From positions 1 through 50,036 of the forward strand of contig JBBSBR010000005.1 of NCBI GenBank assembly GCA_038251135.1: DNA of 50,036 nucleotides, written 5' to 3'. The stretch is from JBBSBR01 sp038251135 (lineage in GTDB: Bacteria > Patescibacteriota > Saccharimonadia > UBA4664). Position numbers and translations under genes: made by a program. Of the stretch, positions 6,360 through 15,603 are shown in pieces. The notes under the pieces were generated by a model that saw nothing but the letters and a program-made list of their open reading frames with translations, was not told the origin of the DNA and did not search any database. The stretch's first letter is position 1; every line of letters begins with the position of its first letter.

Positions 6360-8716
6360 GTACCTACACCTATAATCCGCATTCGTCCCGTCGGCGCAAA
6401 GCTCGTTGGTCGGAGCGTCTTGGACACTTTGCTCCGCAAATACTGCTAATCATCGGGATAGCGGGTCTGCTTGGGGGCATTGCTCTGCTGGCTGCCAAGG
6501 CCGGTCATGCCGGGCTGCCTTTCAGTGTCGGTTTAACCGCAATCATGGCGAGAATCTGGTGGCGGAGCGAACTTGCGGCTCTCGCGCCGAAGCCGGCCGG
6601 CAGTACCAATGAACTTCATGACCTCTTACCGGCGGATATATTGGCCGGCTGGTCCCAAACTCTTGGACGCAACGAATTCTGGACGTTGCTCGCCAAGAGT
6701 TGGCAGGCGCGTTTTATAATCATACGCATGCAGCTGGCCCTCGACCGGGTCGAACCGGTCGACTCGCCCCCAAATTATGACCAAATCTGGGACCAGGCCG
6801 TGTTGCTTGCTCAAGAGAGCGGCTTTACGCAATTAGACAGCGGCACGTTGCTCATAGCCTGGCTCGAGTCGGATCCCGCATTTAAGGCCGTCCTGACCGA
6901 AGCCAAACTCGGCCACGACGATCTCGTTCGTATGATTGGCTGGATCGGCCGCCTGAAGCGCTTCGAGGACCAAGAGAAACCGCTCTACGGAGGGTTTGCC
7001 CGCGATTGGGCGGTCGGTTTTGCGCCGCTCCTCGCTAAATACGGCCAAAATTTCAGTCAACAAATCGAAGCGGCCGGCCAACAATTCGCCCGCCAAGAAC
7101 GCATCAACCAGCTGGATACCCTCGTTTCGGCACTCGCCGGCGGAAACGGCAGCGTAGCGATTATCGGCGAGGTCGGCATTGGCAAAACTGCGCTCCTATA
7201 CGGATTGGCCGATCATCTTCTGCAGTCACCCGGTACTGCGCCGCTGTCCGGCCATCAGGTAATAGCCCTGAACGCATCGGTTCTATTAGCCTTGGCCGAC
7301 CAACCCGGCAGTCTGGAGCGCATCATGTTGGCGCTGTTTAGTGAAGCCAACCATGCCGGGAATATAATCGTCGCCCTCGATGAAGCTCAGCTCTTCTTTG
7401 GGCAGGGAACCGGCGCCGTAAACTTGAGCCAGGTGCTATTGCCGATCCTCCAAGCCCGCGCAATTCGGATCGTCCTCACGCTGACTCCCGGCGATTGGCA
7501 GAATCTCAAAAGCACCAATGCCGCCATGAGCAGCCTTGTGACGCCGCTCATTCTGGCAGAGCCCAATGAGCACGAGGTCATAAACCTGCTGGCCGATCGT
7601 GCGCTGACAATCGAACCGCGAGGCACCTGGACGACTTATCAGGCGTTGCGCGAAGCCTACCGGCTGAGCGGACGATTCTTCCAGGACGAGGCCAATCCCG
7701 GCCGCGCCCTCAAGCTCCTGGCCGCCGCTACCAATCAGGTTGTAAACGGTTGTATAACCGATGTGAGCGTACAGCGGGCGGTTGAAGGGCAACTCGGCGT
7801 CAAAGTCGAGAAGGCCACCACGCAGGAGGCCGACGTCCTTCTGCACCTCGAAGAGCTCATTCATGAACGTATGATCAACCAGACCCACGCCGTCAAAGCC
7901 GTCTCCGCAGCTCTCAGGCGGTCCAGGGCCGGCGTGTCGAGTCCGAACCGCCCCGTGGGTTCCTTCCTGTTCCTGGGGCCGACCGGGGTTGGAAAAACCG
8001 AACTCGCCAAGAGCCTGGCAGCCATCTGCTACGGCAGCGAGGATCATATGGTGCGGCTCGACATGAGTGAATACCAGCAGCCAGCCGATGTCAGCCGTCT
8101 GCTTGAGGCGGCCGCCGAAAATCCTCAGAGCTTTCTTACGAAAGTCCGCACCGCGCCGTTCTGCGTCGTGCTCCTCGACGAAATAGAGAAGGCCCACCCG
8201 AATATTCTGAACCTGCTCCTGCAGATGCTCGACGAAGGCTCACTCACCGACACAGCGGGGAAATCAGCCTCATTCAAGGAGGCCATCGTGATCGCGACGT
8301 CGAACGCCGGTGCTGATGAAATTCGCAAGCACATATCTGCCGGCGAGGAGCTCGACGATTTTGCCGACGCCTTTAATGATCTGCTTATTTCAGCCGGAAC
8401 GTTCAAACCGGAACTCATCAACCGTTTCGACGACATCATCCTCTTCCGACCGCTCAAACCGGAAGAACTCGGCCAGGTAGTACTGCTCATGATCGGCGAC
8501 GTGAATAAAACTTTGGCCAATCAAGACATTAAGGTCGAACTCACATCCGAAGCCGTGGCGATCCTCGTAAGCAAAGGCAACGACCCGCGGCTTGGCGCCC
8601 GCCCCATGCGCCGGATGATCCAGCGTCAAGTTGAAGACTCGGTAGCTGCGCGGATACTCAACGGCTCGGCCAAGGCGGGCGACATTATCAAGCTTGATGC
8701 GCCAGATGTTGCGTAA
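6356..8716 (+). CDS. Membrane-anchored Clp/HSP100-like double AAA+ ATPase
   Basis: 786 residues from the GTG at 6356, which follows a GGGGGA sequence and overlaps the previous stop. A basic N-terminus leads to two hydrophobic helices (about residues 25-65), which is unusual for Clp proteins. AAA domain 1: GEVGIGKT (about residue 270) and IIVALDEAQ. AAA domain 2: GPTGVGKTELAKS (about 540), VVLLDEIEKAH (about 606), sensor-type TSNAG, the arginine-finger region ELINRFDD, and the C-terminal ARPMRRMIQ motif. In ClpA/B/C the block between DMSEY and DEIEKAH carries a GYVG pore loop. Here that block is shortened and lacks it. Role inferred: protein remodelling at the membrane, perhaps without processive threading. 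The exact subfamily is unclear. Confidence 0.88.
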   Translation: MSTYTYNPHSSRRRKARWSERLGHFAPQILLIIGIAGLLGGIALLAAKAGHAGLPFSVGLTAIMARIWWRSELAALAPKPAGSTNELHDLLPADILAGWSQTLGRNEFWTLLAKSWQARFIIIRMQLALDRVEPVDSPPNYDQIWDQAVLLAQESGFTQLDSGTLLIAWLESDPAFKAVLTEAKLGHDDLVRMIGWIGRLKRFEDQEKPLYGGFARDWAVGFAPLLAKYGQNFSQQIEAAGQQFARQERINQLDTLVSALAGGNGSVAIIGEVGIGKTALLYGLADHLLQSPGTAPLSGHQVIALNASVLLALADQPGSLERIMLALFSEANHAGNIIVALDEAQLFFGQGTGAVNLSQVLLPILQARAIRIVLTLTPGDWQNLKSTNAAMSSLVTPLILAEPNEHEVINLLADRALTIEPRGTWTTYQALREAYRLSGRFFQDEANPGRALKLLAAATNQVVNGCITDVSVQRAVEGQLGVKVEKATTQEADVLLHLEELIHERMINQTHAVKAVSAALRRSRAGVSSPNRPVGSFLFLGPTGVGKTELAKSLAAICYGSEDHMVRLDMSEYQQPADVSRLLEAAAENPQSFLTKVRTAPFCVVLLDEIEKAHPNILNLLLQMLDEGSLTDTAGKSASFKEAIVIATSNAGADEIRKHISAGEELDDFADAFNDLLISAGTFKPELINRFDDIILFRPLKPEELGQVVLLMIGDVNKTLANQDIKVELTSEAVAILVSKGNDPRLGARPMRRMIQRQVEDSVAARILNGSAKAGDIIKLDAPDVA

Positions 8717-8740
8717 AACACCCGCCTCCCGTGTGAATTA

Positions 8741-8778
8741 TCCACACAAAAACGCCTGAGTATCTGATACTCAGGCGT
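8741..8778 (-). terminator. Intrinsic terminator of the DEAD-box helicase gene
   Basis: ACGCCTGAGTATC (8752-8764) and GATACTCAGGCGT (8766-8778) are exact complements. On the minus strand TTTTTGTGTG follows. It also lies just after the Clp-like gene on the plus strand. Confidence 0.85.
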
Positions 8779-8796
8779 AATGTGCGGCGGAGCTGC

Positions 8797-10014
8797 TTAG
8801 CGGCGGGGAGCTGAAGAGAAAGGCTGCGATCCCGTAGGTACGAACGTCAGGGCTACGCCCATCTGCCCGGCACGACCGGTACGGCCGATTCGGTGGATAT
8901 AATCTTCGTAGACTTTGGGTATGTCGTAGTTGATCACGTGGCTGACATTCGGGATGTCGAGGCCGCGAGCCGCGACGTCGGTGGCCACGAGTGCCTGAAC
9001 CCGCTCGTCCTTGAAGGCGTTGAGGGCTCGCTGGCGCTGGGGCTGGCTCTTATTGCCGTGAATTGCTTCGATCTTGAGTCCGCGGGCCGACAGGCGGTCG
9101 GCGAGCTTCTGCACGCCCCACTTGGTCTCGCCGAAGATCAGGACTTTCTTGAATTCGGGCTGAGTCAGGAGCTCAAAGAGTTTGTCCTCCTTGGCATCGC
9201 GATCACCGGCGTAGTGGACTACGTCCTGCTCAACGTGGCTCGAAGTCTCGCCCTTGCGCACCGATACGGTCTCCGGGTTATTGAGGATCGTCGAGATAAG
9301 CTGCTCGATGTCCGGCGTAATGGTGGCGCTCAAGAAAAGCGTCTGGCGTGAACCGGGGAAGTGGCTCAGGATCGTGCGAATGTCACGTATAAAGCCCATG
9401 TCGAGCATGCGGTCTGCCTCATCGAGGACGAGCGTATCGAAGCTGTCGAACGTCAGTCCGTAGTTCTCGAGCAAGTCCTTGATGCGGCCGGGGGTGCCGA
9501 TAATAAATTGCGGCTTGCGCGAAAGTTGCTGCAACTGACGGTTAATCGATGCACCGCCCACGACGAGTGTAGAGTAGAGACCGAGCCCCTTCGCAAAAAT
9601 GCGAAACTCGTCCTCGATCTGAATGGCCAGCTCACGGGTCGGGACCATAATGAGCGTCCGCTTGGTCTGGCGCTTGAGCATACGGTCAATGAGGGGCAGC
9701 AGAAAAGCCGCCGTCTTGCCGGTGCCGGTATTGGCGAGGCCGATCAAGTCCTTGCCGTTGAGCACGATTGGAATCGCACCGTCCTGGACAGGCGTCGGGA
9801 ACTCATAACCGTGCTGCTCAATATTGAACATGAGACGGTCGTCGAGGCCGAAGTCACGGAAAGCGTGGGTAGGCTGGTAAGGAGCCTCGTCCACCAAGGC
9901 AACCGCCTTATTTATGAATTTATTGTGATCGATCGTGTTGACCTGCGGTTTACGACGCTGATTACGCGAAGAAAAGACCGGGCGGCCGTTGTTTGAGGAT
10001 TTGTTAGAATACAC
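8797..10014 (-). CDS. DEAD-box RNA helicase
   Basis: ATP-dependent RNA helicase, 405 residues, probably acting in ribosome assembly or mRNA unwinding. After a polar, basic N-terminus of about 50 residues come the Q motif (PTPVQ), motif I (TGTGKT), PTRELA, TPGR, DEAD (motif II), SAT (III), and the second RecA-like domain with ATDVAARGLD (V) and HRIGRTGR (VI). The C-terminus is very short, without the long basic or RNA-binding tail of CsdA/DbpA types, so this is a near-minimal core. The GTG start at 10014 is preceded by AAAGGAA. A leader of about 105 nt runs from the promoter at 10126-10154 and has a small hairpin (CTCGG/CCGAG) just before the ribosome binding site. Identification is secure; the substrate is unknown. 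Confidence 0.94.
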   Translation of the reverse strand: MYSNKSSNNGRPVFSSRNQRRKPQVNTIDHNKFINKAVALVDEAPYQPTHAFRDFGLDDRLMFNIEQHGYEFPTPVQDGAIPIVLNGKDLIGLANTGTGKTAAFLLPLIDRMLKRQTKRTLIMVPTRELAIQIEDEFRIFAKGLGLYSTLVVGGASINRQLQQLSRKPQFIIGTPGRIKDLLENYGLTFDSFDTLVLDEADRMLDMGFIRDIRTILSHFPGSRQTLFLSATITPDIEQLISTILNNPETVSVRKGETSSHVEQDVVHYAGDRDAKEDKLFELLTQPEFKKVLIFGETKWGVQKLADRLSARGLKIEAIHGNKSQPQRQRALNAFKDERVQALVATDVAARGLDIPNVSHVINYDIPKVYEDYIHRIGRTGRAGQMGVALTFVPTGSQPFSSAPRR

Positions 10015-10125
10015 AATGGTTCCTTTGCTCGGAAGAAATCCCGAGTTAATTAATCTAAAACTGCCCCTTCATGAACAAGGCGAGTATCAGATAGAACCGC
10101 GCTTTCACGAACTGCAATTGGATTT

Positions 10126-10154
10126 ACTTTAGCACAAAACCTGAGCTTTGTCGA
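10126..10154 (-). promoter_or_regulatory. Promoter of the DEAD-box helicase
   Basis: TCGACA (10154-10149), N17, TAAAGT (10131-10126), reading leftward, start near 10119. Its -35 box lies five bases from the -35 box of the divergent promoter at 10160-10187. Confidence 0.6.
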
Positions 10155-10159
10155 GGATA

Positions 10160-10187
10160 TTGAAAAATCGGGTAATTATGCTAATAT
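10160..10187 (+). promoter_or_regulatory. Promoter of the small gene at 10254
   Basis: TTGAAA (10160-10165), N16, TAATAT (10182-10187). Predicted start near 10194, giving a leader of about 60 nt. Confidence 0.6.
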
Positions 10188-10253
10188 AGGCTTACCAATG
10201 CGACGCGAATAAGCCGTCCCATACTTCGTACCTTTTACACCGGAAATGAGATC

Positions 10254-10595
10254 ATGTCCCTAACCAAGCTCATCCAGACCTGCATCAGGGAGTTCGAGAC
10301 GCCTGCCCTTACGCGAGCCAGCGTCAGCGGCGATACTGCTCCCGGCACAATCTACGACGCCGTCAGTTCGACCATCGTTCGGCTCGTGACCTCCGATATC
10401 CAGCTCATGAAGTACCTGAGCCGAGCAATGATCATGGGCCTCCGTCCCGGCGATCAGGATATCGATCTCGGGTCGTTGCCCGGCGCACAACGGTCGCTTC
10501 TCATCTCCTCTGTTACGGAGCATATCTGCGAGAAGTACCCGCTGCTCGCCCTGGAATCCGAACGACGCGAACTGACTCATTTCGCCTCCGCCTAG
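10254..10595 (+). CDS. Conserved-looking small protein of unknown function
   Basis: 113 residues. No family recognised. It looks soluble and mostly helical, with balanced charge and no cysteines except two scattered ones, and no membrane segment. A plausible promoter lies upstream. The ATG follows a weak GGAAATGAG ribosome binding sequence, and a very strong intrinsic terminator begins ten bases after the stop. The gene is therefore framed as an independent single-gene transcription unit between the DEAD-box helicase (divergent) and topA. That framing and its ordinary codon use are the main support that it is real. Confidence 0.7.
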   Translation: MSLTKLIQTCIREFETPALTRASVSGDTAPGTIYDAVSSTIVRLVTSDIQLMKYLSRAMIMGLRPGDQDIDLGSLPGAQRSLLISSVTEHICEKYPLLALESERRELTHFASA

Positions 10596-10605
10596 CGGCC
10601 TATTC

Positions 10606-10652
10606 ATGATGCTCCGGCCAACCAGCCGGAGCATCATGAAGTTTTTTATTTT
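10606..10652 (+). terminator. Intrinsic terminator
   Basis: ATGATGCTCCGGC (10606-10618) pairs perfectly with GCCGGAGCATCAT (10625-10637), a 13-bp stem with a CAACCA loop, followed by TTTTTTATTTT. It ends the gene at 10254-10595. Confidence 0.93.
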
Positions 10653-10712
10653 AGGCGCCACGACGAACTCAAATATCCCGGCGCGCTTGTACCCCCGAAC
10701 TGCTCCGGGCCA

Positions 10713-10742
10713 TAGACACGGACCCGCCCCTATGTATATGCT
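10713..10742 (+). promoter_or_regulatory. Leaderless promoter of topA
   Basis: TAGACA (10713-10718), N18, TATGCT (10737-10742), then seven bases to the ATG at 10750. No Shine-Dalgarno sequence precedes this ATG. Confidence 0.5.
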
Positions 10743-10749
10743 CATACTC

Positions 10750-13065
10750 ATGAGCAAACACTTAGTGATCGTCGAGAGTCCGGCCAAAGCCAAGACGATT
10801 GGCAAATTTTTGGGTTCGGATTATACCGTTGAGGCGTCTTTTGGCCACGTCAGGGACCTGCCAAAAAGCGGTATGTCGATCGATATCGAACACGGGTTTA
10901 AGCCGGCCTACGAGGTAAGCCCCGACAAGAAGAAACGTATTTCGGAACTCAAGAAACTTGCCAAGGCCGCCGAGACCGTCTGGCTCGCCTCCGATGAGGA
11001 CCGCGAAGGGGAGGCTATCGCCTGGCACCTCTGCGAGGCTCTGGGTCTTGATCCCAAGACCACCCAGCGTATCGTCTTCCATGAGATCACAAAAACCGCC
11101 ATTGAGGCCGCTCTGGCCAAACCGCGGACCGTCGACCAGCATCTGGTTGACGCTCAGCAGGCACGCCGTGTCCTCGACCGCCTCGTCGGATATGAACTAT
11201 CGCCGGTCTTATGGAAGAAAGTCCAACGTGGTCTCTCGGCCGGTCGCGTCCAGAGCGTGGCCGTTCGCGTCATTGTCGATCGCGAACGGGAGATAGAAAA
11301 CTTTTCGGTCGGTTCAAGCTTCAAGATTACGGCGGAATTTACCCTCGAAGGAGGAGCCTTATTGAAGGCCGAACTGCCGCGCCGCTTTCCGACGCCCGAA
11401 GAGGCCGAGGGCTTTCTCAAAGACTGCATCGGCGGCAAATTCAGCGTTGCGACGTTGGAAAAGAAGCCCGGTAAGCGTACTCCGGCCGCGCCGTTTACCA
11501 CCAGTACGCTCCAGCAAGAGGCCAGCCGCAAGCTCAGCTTTAGCGTCCGCCAGACCATGGTCGTTGCCCAGAAGCTCTATGAGGCCGGTAAGATCACGTA
11601 CATGCGTACCGATTCGGTGCACTTGAGCGATCTTGCCTTGGCCGATGCCAAAGCCACAATCACTAAAGAATTTGGCCCCCAGTACCACGCAGCTCGTCAA
11701 TTTACGACCAAGAGCGCCGGCGCCCAAGAGGCTCACGAGGCCATCCGGCCGACGGAATTATCACGCAGCAGCATTACCGGCGACCGCAACGAGGCTCGCC
11801 TCTACGACCTCATCTGGAAGCGTACCTTGGCCTCGCAAATGGCCGAAGCCGTACTCGAACGAACCACCGCCGAAATTGCCATATCGACCCGCCCCGAAAC
11901 GCTCACCGCCAAGGGCGAAATTGTTGTCTTCGACGGCTTCCTCAAGCTCTACCTCGTCTCGCGCGACGAAGACGACGAAACGGCCGAAGAGGGAATTCTG
12001 CCGCAGCTGGCACCCGGCCAAATACTACCGCTGACCGTCATGAACGCCACTCAGGTTTACGACCGGCCCAAGCCGCGCTATACCGAAGCCTCGCTCGTAA
12101 AGCGCCTCGAAGAGATGGGCATCGGACGGCCGTCTACCTATGCCCCGACTATTTCGACGATTCAGGACCGGGGGTACATCGAAAAGGGCGATCTCGAAGG
12201 CAAAGAACGCCCCGTTCAAGCTTTCCAACTCATAAACGGCTCCGTGAAGCCGAATGATTCAGTCGAAAACTACGGTGCCGACCGCTCCAAACTCTTCCCG
12301 ACATCCGTCGGCATGCTGGTGACGGACTTTTTGGTTCAATATTTCCCCAATGTTGTCGATTACAAGTTTACCGCCAACGTTGAGGAAGAATTCGACGCCA
12401 TAGCCGACGGGAAGCAAGCCTGGAACAAGATGATTGCCGACTTTTACGGTCCGTTCCACCAGACGGTCGTCGATGCCGAAGGTATCAGCCGCCAGGACGC
12501 CTCAGGGGCGCGGGAGCTTGGAACCGACCCCAAATCCGGCAAGCCGATCATTGCCCGGCTCGGACGCTTCGGCCCGATGCTTCAGCTCGGAAGCGCTGAA
12601 GACGAAGAAAAGCCGAAGTTTGCTCCGTTGCCGGTCGGCCGTCGCATCGACGACGTGACTCTCGAAGAAGCCTTGGAACTCTTCAAGCTTCCGCGAACTC
12701 TCGGTACAACCGCCGACGGGCAGGAGATTGCCGCCAACTTCGGTCGGTTTGGACCCTATATCAAATGGGGCGGCAACTATGCCTCGATCAAGCCGGATGA
12801 CCCCTTTACGATTACCCTGGAACGCGCCCTGGAGCTTATCGAAGCCAAAAAAGTCGCCGATGCCGCCAAGTATATTACCGTCTTTCCCGATACAAAGATC
12901 AGCGTCTTAAACGGACAATACGGTCCGTACATTACCGACGGCACCAAGAATGCGAAAATTCCAAAGGATGTGGCACCGGAATCTCTAACCCTCGAGCAAT
13001 GCATTGAACTTTTGGAGAAAGCGCCGGCCCGCTCCAAGAAGCGCCGCGTCCGCAAATCAGCATAA
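10750..13065 (+). CDS. topA: DNA topoisomerase I (type IA)
   Basis: Relaxes negative supercoils through a 5'-phosphotyrosine intermediate. 771 residues from the ATG at 10750, where the Toprim sequence HLVIVESPAKAKTI begins. An upstream in-frame extension to 10606 would cross the terminator and was rejected. Toprim acidic motif DEDREGE, the gate-domain HEAIRPT, and the catalytic tyrosine in TYMRTDS (about residue 282) are present, as is the conserved RPSTYAPT. The C-terminal third carries three repeats of the LGRFGP / FGRFGPYIKWG / GQYGPYITDG type instead of zinc fingers, ending in a Lys/Arg-rich tail. This is the zinc-free TopA form. The mRNA is probably leaderless. Identification is secure. 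Confidence 0.97.
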   Translation: MSKHLVIVESPAKAKTIGKFLGSDYTVEASFGHVRDLPKSGMSIDIEHGFKPAYEVSPDKKKRISELKKLAKAAETVWLASDEDREGEAIAWHLCEALGLDPKTTQRIVFHEITKTAIEAALAKPRTVDQHLVDAQQARRVLDRLVGYELSPVLWKKVQRGLSAGRVQSVAVRVIVDREREIENFSVGSSFKITAEFTLEGGALLKAELPRRFPTPEEAEGFLKDCIGGKFSVATLEKKPGKRTPAAPFTTSTLQQEASRKLSFSVRQTMVVAQKLYEAGKITYMRTDSVHLSDLALADAKATITKEFGPQYHAARQFTTKSAGAQEAHEAIRPTELSRSSITGDRNEARLYDLIWKRTLASQMAEAVLERTTAEIAISTRPETLTAKGEIVVFDGFLKLYLVSRDEDDETAEEGILPQLAPGQILPLTVMNATQVYDRPKPRYTEASLVKRLEEMGIGRPSTYAPTISTIQDRGYIEKGDLEGKERPVQAFQLINGSVKPNDSVENYGADRSKLFPTSVGMLVTDFLVQYFPNVVDYKFTANVEEEFDAIADGKQAWNKMIADFYGPFHQTVVDAEGISRQDASGARELGTDPKSGKPIIARLGRFGPMLQLGSAEDEEKPKFAPLPVGRRIDDVTLEEALELFKLPRTLGTTADGQEIAANFGRFGPYIKWGGNYASIKPDDPFTITLERALELIEAKKVADAAKYITVFPDTKISVLNGQYGPYITDGTKNAKIPKDVAPESLTLEQCIELLEKAPARSKKRRVRKSA

Positions 13066-13087
13066 TCTCCAATTAGAAGTTTATATC

Positions 13088-13116
13088 TTGTAACAACAAC
13101 CAAAAACGAGTACTAT
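13088..13116 (+). promoter_or_regulatory. Promoter of the class A PBP gene
   Basis: TTGTAA (13088-13093), N17, TACTAT (13111-13116), start near 13123. The leader of about 70 nt holds a small hairpin TCAGC/GCTGA (13132-13146) followed by TTTT, a weak terminator-like element that could belong to topA or attenuate this gene. Confidence 0.5.
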
Positions 13117-13196
13117 TAGGCACTGAATACGTCAGCGCTTGGCTGATTTTGTGAGTGTTTTTATATCAACCCGTTCCATCGAAAGACGTTACAACC

Positions 13197-15554
13197 ATGG
13201 CAAAATCCAAACAGAAGAAGCGTAAGCAACGCCAACGTCGCGAGACGGGGGTATTCTACGAAGCCTTGCCGGGTATGATGACTATGTCGGGTATTACGCC
13301 GATGCCGGCGCTCCCAAGCCTCAAATCGAAGTACGGGGCAGCCAGCATTCCCGATCAGCAGATTATACTTCCGCCATGGTTTACTCCCCGTGATGCTATC
13401 CGGATCGGTCGGGCAATCGGCGCCGATACCAAGCAGGCACTGGACGGAGCGGCGAGAGTCGTTTGGAACCGTACGGCCCGGCGAATCTATATCTTGCTCA
13501 TGCTCCTCGGACTCACCGGTGCAACCGTAGCCGGCGTCATGATCACGAGTTCCACCAATACCTTGTATGGGAACGACATTTCAAGCCCGGCGACCGTTCT
13601 CAACAAAAAGAAAACGGGAATCACCATCGAAGACCGCAACGGCGCTGTCTTGTACCAGGGCTACGGCTCGCAGAGCAATGTGGTTGTGCCTCTGGCTGAA
13701 ATACCAAAATCGCTTCGCGACGCGACACTGGCTGCCGAGGATCCGAGCTTCTACGATCACGCGGGCTTCTCGTGGAAGGGAACTGCGCGGGCGGCATGGG
13801 TGGACATAACCCATCGCGGAGCCGTCGAGGGCGGGTCAACTCTGACCCAACAACTCGTTAAAAACGCCATTCTAACTTCCGACAAATCGGTCATGCGCAA
13901 GTTCCGTGAAATTATTTTGTCGACGGAGGTCGAGCAGCGTTACTCTAAGGACGAAATTCTCGACATGTACCTAAACGAGATATATTACGGCCAGGGATCG
14001 GCCGGGGTGGAAGCCGCCAGCCAAACCTATTTCCATAAATCGGTCAAGGATCTAACCCTGGCCGAATCAGCCCTGCTGGCCGGCCTCCCGCTCGGGCCGA
14101 GCCGGTTCGACCCAACCGTCCATCTGACCGACGCCACCGACCGCCGCAACTATGTACTCGATCGTATGGCCAGTCTCGGCAAGATCACCGCGGAACAGGC
14201 GGCTCAAGCCAAGGCGAGTCCGTTGGTGGCTTATCCCAGAAACGTAACCATTAATGCTCCTCACTTCGTCTTCTATGTTCTCGATCTGTTGCGGCAGGAA
14301 TTCGGCAACGACGCCGTCGAAAATGCGGGCATGACCGTGCGTACCACCCTGGATCTTACCAAACAAACAGCCGGGGAGCAGATCGTGAAAGATCAAATCG
14401 ACCGGTTGGCGCGCAACCACGTTACGAACGGAGGATTAATCTCCATGGAGCCGGCCACCGGCGACATTATCAGCATGGTCGGCAGCGCGGGTTACGACAC
14501 TCCGGGTTTTGGCAACGTCAATGTAGCGCTGGCGAACCTTCAGCCGGGTTCGAGTTTCAAACCGATCGTCTACCTCAACGCCTTCAGCAAGGGCTGGAGC
14601 GGATCGACCCAGGTCAACGACCACCCGCTTTATCTACCCAACGGTGACGGTACAATCTACGCGCCGAAAAATTACGACCTGAAGTTCCGCGGCGAAGTCA
14701 CGCTCAGGCGGGCTCTGGCCAACTCGTTAAATATTCCGGCCGTCGAGACGCTTCAGTTCGTGGGGGTTCCGGCGGCGCTCGATGAAGCCAAAAAGCTCGG
14801 CATCACAACCCTGGGAAGTGCCGATAAGTACGGATTAAGCTTGGTTCTGGGCAGCGGCGGCGTCCGCGTCATCGATATGGCAACCGTCTACAGCACGTTT
14901 GCCAACTCCGGCGTCAAAATTTTGCCGCGGGCGGTCTTAAACATCACGGACCGTTACGGCAATACTATCAAGGCGCCTGCGCTCACCGACCGTAAAGGCG
15001 AGCAGGTTGCGGATCCGCGCTACGTCGGCATGATTACGAGCATCTTGAGCGATAATAAGGCTCGGACCGAAGAGTTCGGCCCCAACTCGCCGCTCAAGCT
15101 TTCGCGCCCGGCAGCCGCCAAGACGGGAACCACCAACGACTTCCGCGACAACTGGACCATCGGCTACACGCCGCAGCTGGCTGCCGCCGTCTGGGTCGGC
15201 AACAACGACCACTCGCCGATGCAGGGCGTGGACGGCATTACCGGAGCTGCCCCGATCTGGCACGACTATATGGAGATGGCGCTGGCCGGCACGCCGGTCG
15301 TAAACTTCGCTCTCCCGTCCGGCGACGTTACGGTCAAAGTCTGCAGCCGCGACGGCGGACTCGCCAATCCCTGGGATACGTCCGTCTACGATGAGGTGTT
15401 CCCGGCAACAAACCTGCTTACCCGCCGCTGCGGCACGTCCAACCCGACCCCCACACCCTCGCCGACCGCCCCGGGCACGCCGAGTCCGGACATTATCGCA
15501 AGCCCCTCCGGACAACCGACTCTCGGACCGGCGCCGCACCAACAAAAAAACTAG
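13197..15554 (+). CDS. Class A penicillin-binding protein (glycosyltransferase-transpeptidase)
   Basis: Bifunctional peptidoglycan synthase, 785 residues from the ATG at 13197. A GTG at 13155 is in frame but leads into a poorly conserved stretch. A Lys/Arg-rich cytoplasmic N-terminus precedes one transmembrane helix (about residues 98-120). The GT51 domain has EDPSFYDHAGF, GGSTLTQQLVKN, the YLNEIYYG motif and AESALLAGLP. The transpeptidase domain has PGSSFKP with the active-site Ser (about residue 450), the SLN motif and KTGTTNDF. The C-terminus is a Pro/Thr/Ser-rich low-complexity tail of about 40 residues, probably spanning the wall. It is one of two PBPs in the window; the other is the FtsI type at 45476. 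Identification is secure. Confidence 0.96.
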   Translation: MAKSKQKKRKQRQRRETGVFYEALPGMMTMSGITPMPALPSLKSKYGAASIPDQQIILPPWFTPRDAIRIGRAIGADTKQALDGAARVVWNRTARRIYILLMLLGLTGATVAGVMITSSTNTLYGNDISSPATVLNKKKTGITIEDRNGAVLYQGYGSQSNVVVPLAEIPKSLRDATLAAEDPSFYDHAGFSWKGTARAAWVDITHRGAVEGGSTLTQQLVKNAILTSDKSVMRKFREIILSTEVEQRYSKDEILDMYLNEIYYGQGSAGVEAASQTYFHKSVKDLTLAESALLAGLPLGPSRFDPTVHLTDATDRRNYVLDRMASLGKITAEQAAQAKASPLVAYPRNVTINAPHFVFYVLDLLRQEFGNDAVENAGMTVRTTLDLTKQTAGEQIVKDQIDRLARNHVTNGGLISMEPATGDIISMVGSAGYDTPGFGNVNVALANLQPGSSFKPIVYLNAFSKGWSGSTQVNDHPLYLPNGDGTIYAPKNYDLKFRGEVTLRRALANSLNIPAVETLQFVGVPAALDEAKKLGITTLGSADKYGLSLVLGSGGVRVIDMATVYSTFANSGVKILPRAVLNITDRYGNTIKAPALTDRKGEQVADPRYVGMITSILSDNKARTEEFGPNSPLKLSRPAAAKTGTTNDFRDNWTIGYTPQLAAAVWVGNNDHSPMQGVDGITGAAPIWHDYMEMALAGTPVVNFALPSGDVTVKVCSRDGGLANPWDTSVYDEVFPATNLLTRRCGTSNPTPTPSPTAPGTPSPDIIASPSGQPTLGPAPHQQKN

Positions 15555-15591
15555 CTAACGTCGCGCCTTCATCCCTAACCTGGAAAAACGT

Positions 15592-15597
15592 TATACT
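15592..15597 (+). promoter_or_regulatory. Leaderless -10 box of prfB
   Basis: TATACT (15592-15597) ends six bases before the ATG at 15604. No strong -35 (TTCATC near 15568) and no Shine-Dalgarno sequence. Confidence 0.5.
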
Positions 15598-15603
15598 GTA
15601 CTC

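Noticed and set aside
7436..8197. 253-codon minus-strand open frame inside the Clp-like gene
   Set aside because: Shadow frame opposite AAA+ motifs; no supporting signals.
8738..8746. Perfect DnaA box TTATCCACA (also at 49513-49521)
   Set aside because: Two isolated nonamers, about one or two above chance expectation in 50 kb. No cluster, AT-rich unwinding element or dnaA/dnaN genes, so no origin is claimed.
9361..9996. 211-codon plus-strand open frame opposite the DEAD-box helicase
   Set aside because: The minus strand carries all helicase motifs; the opposite frame has no recognisable domain.
13155..13196. Upstream GTG start for the class A PBP
   Set aside because: It adds a non-conserved stretch. 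The Lys-rich N-terminus typical of this protein begins at 13197.
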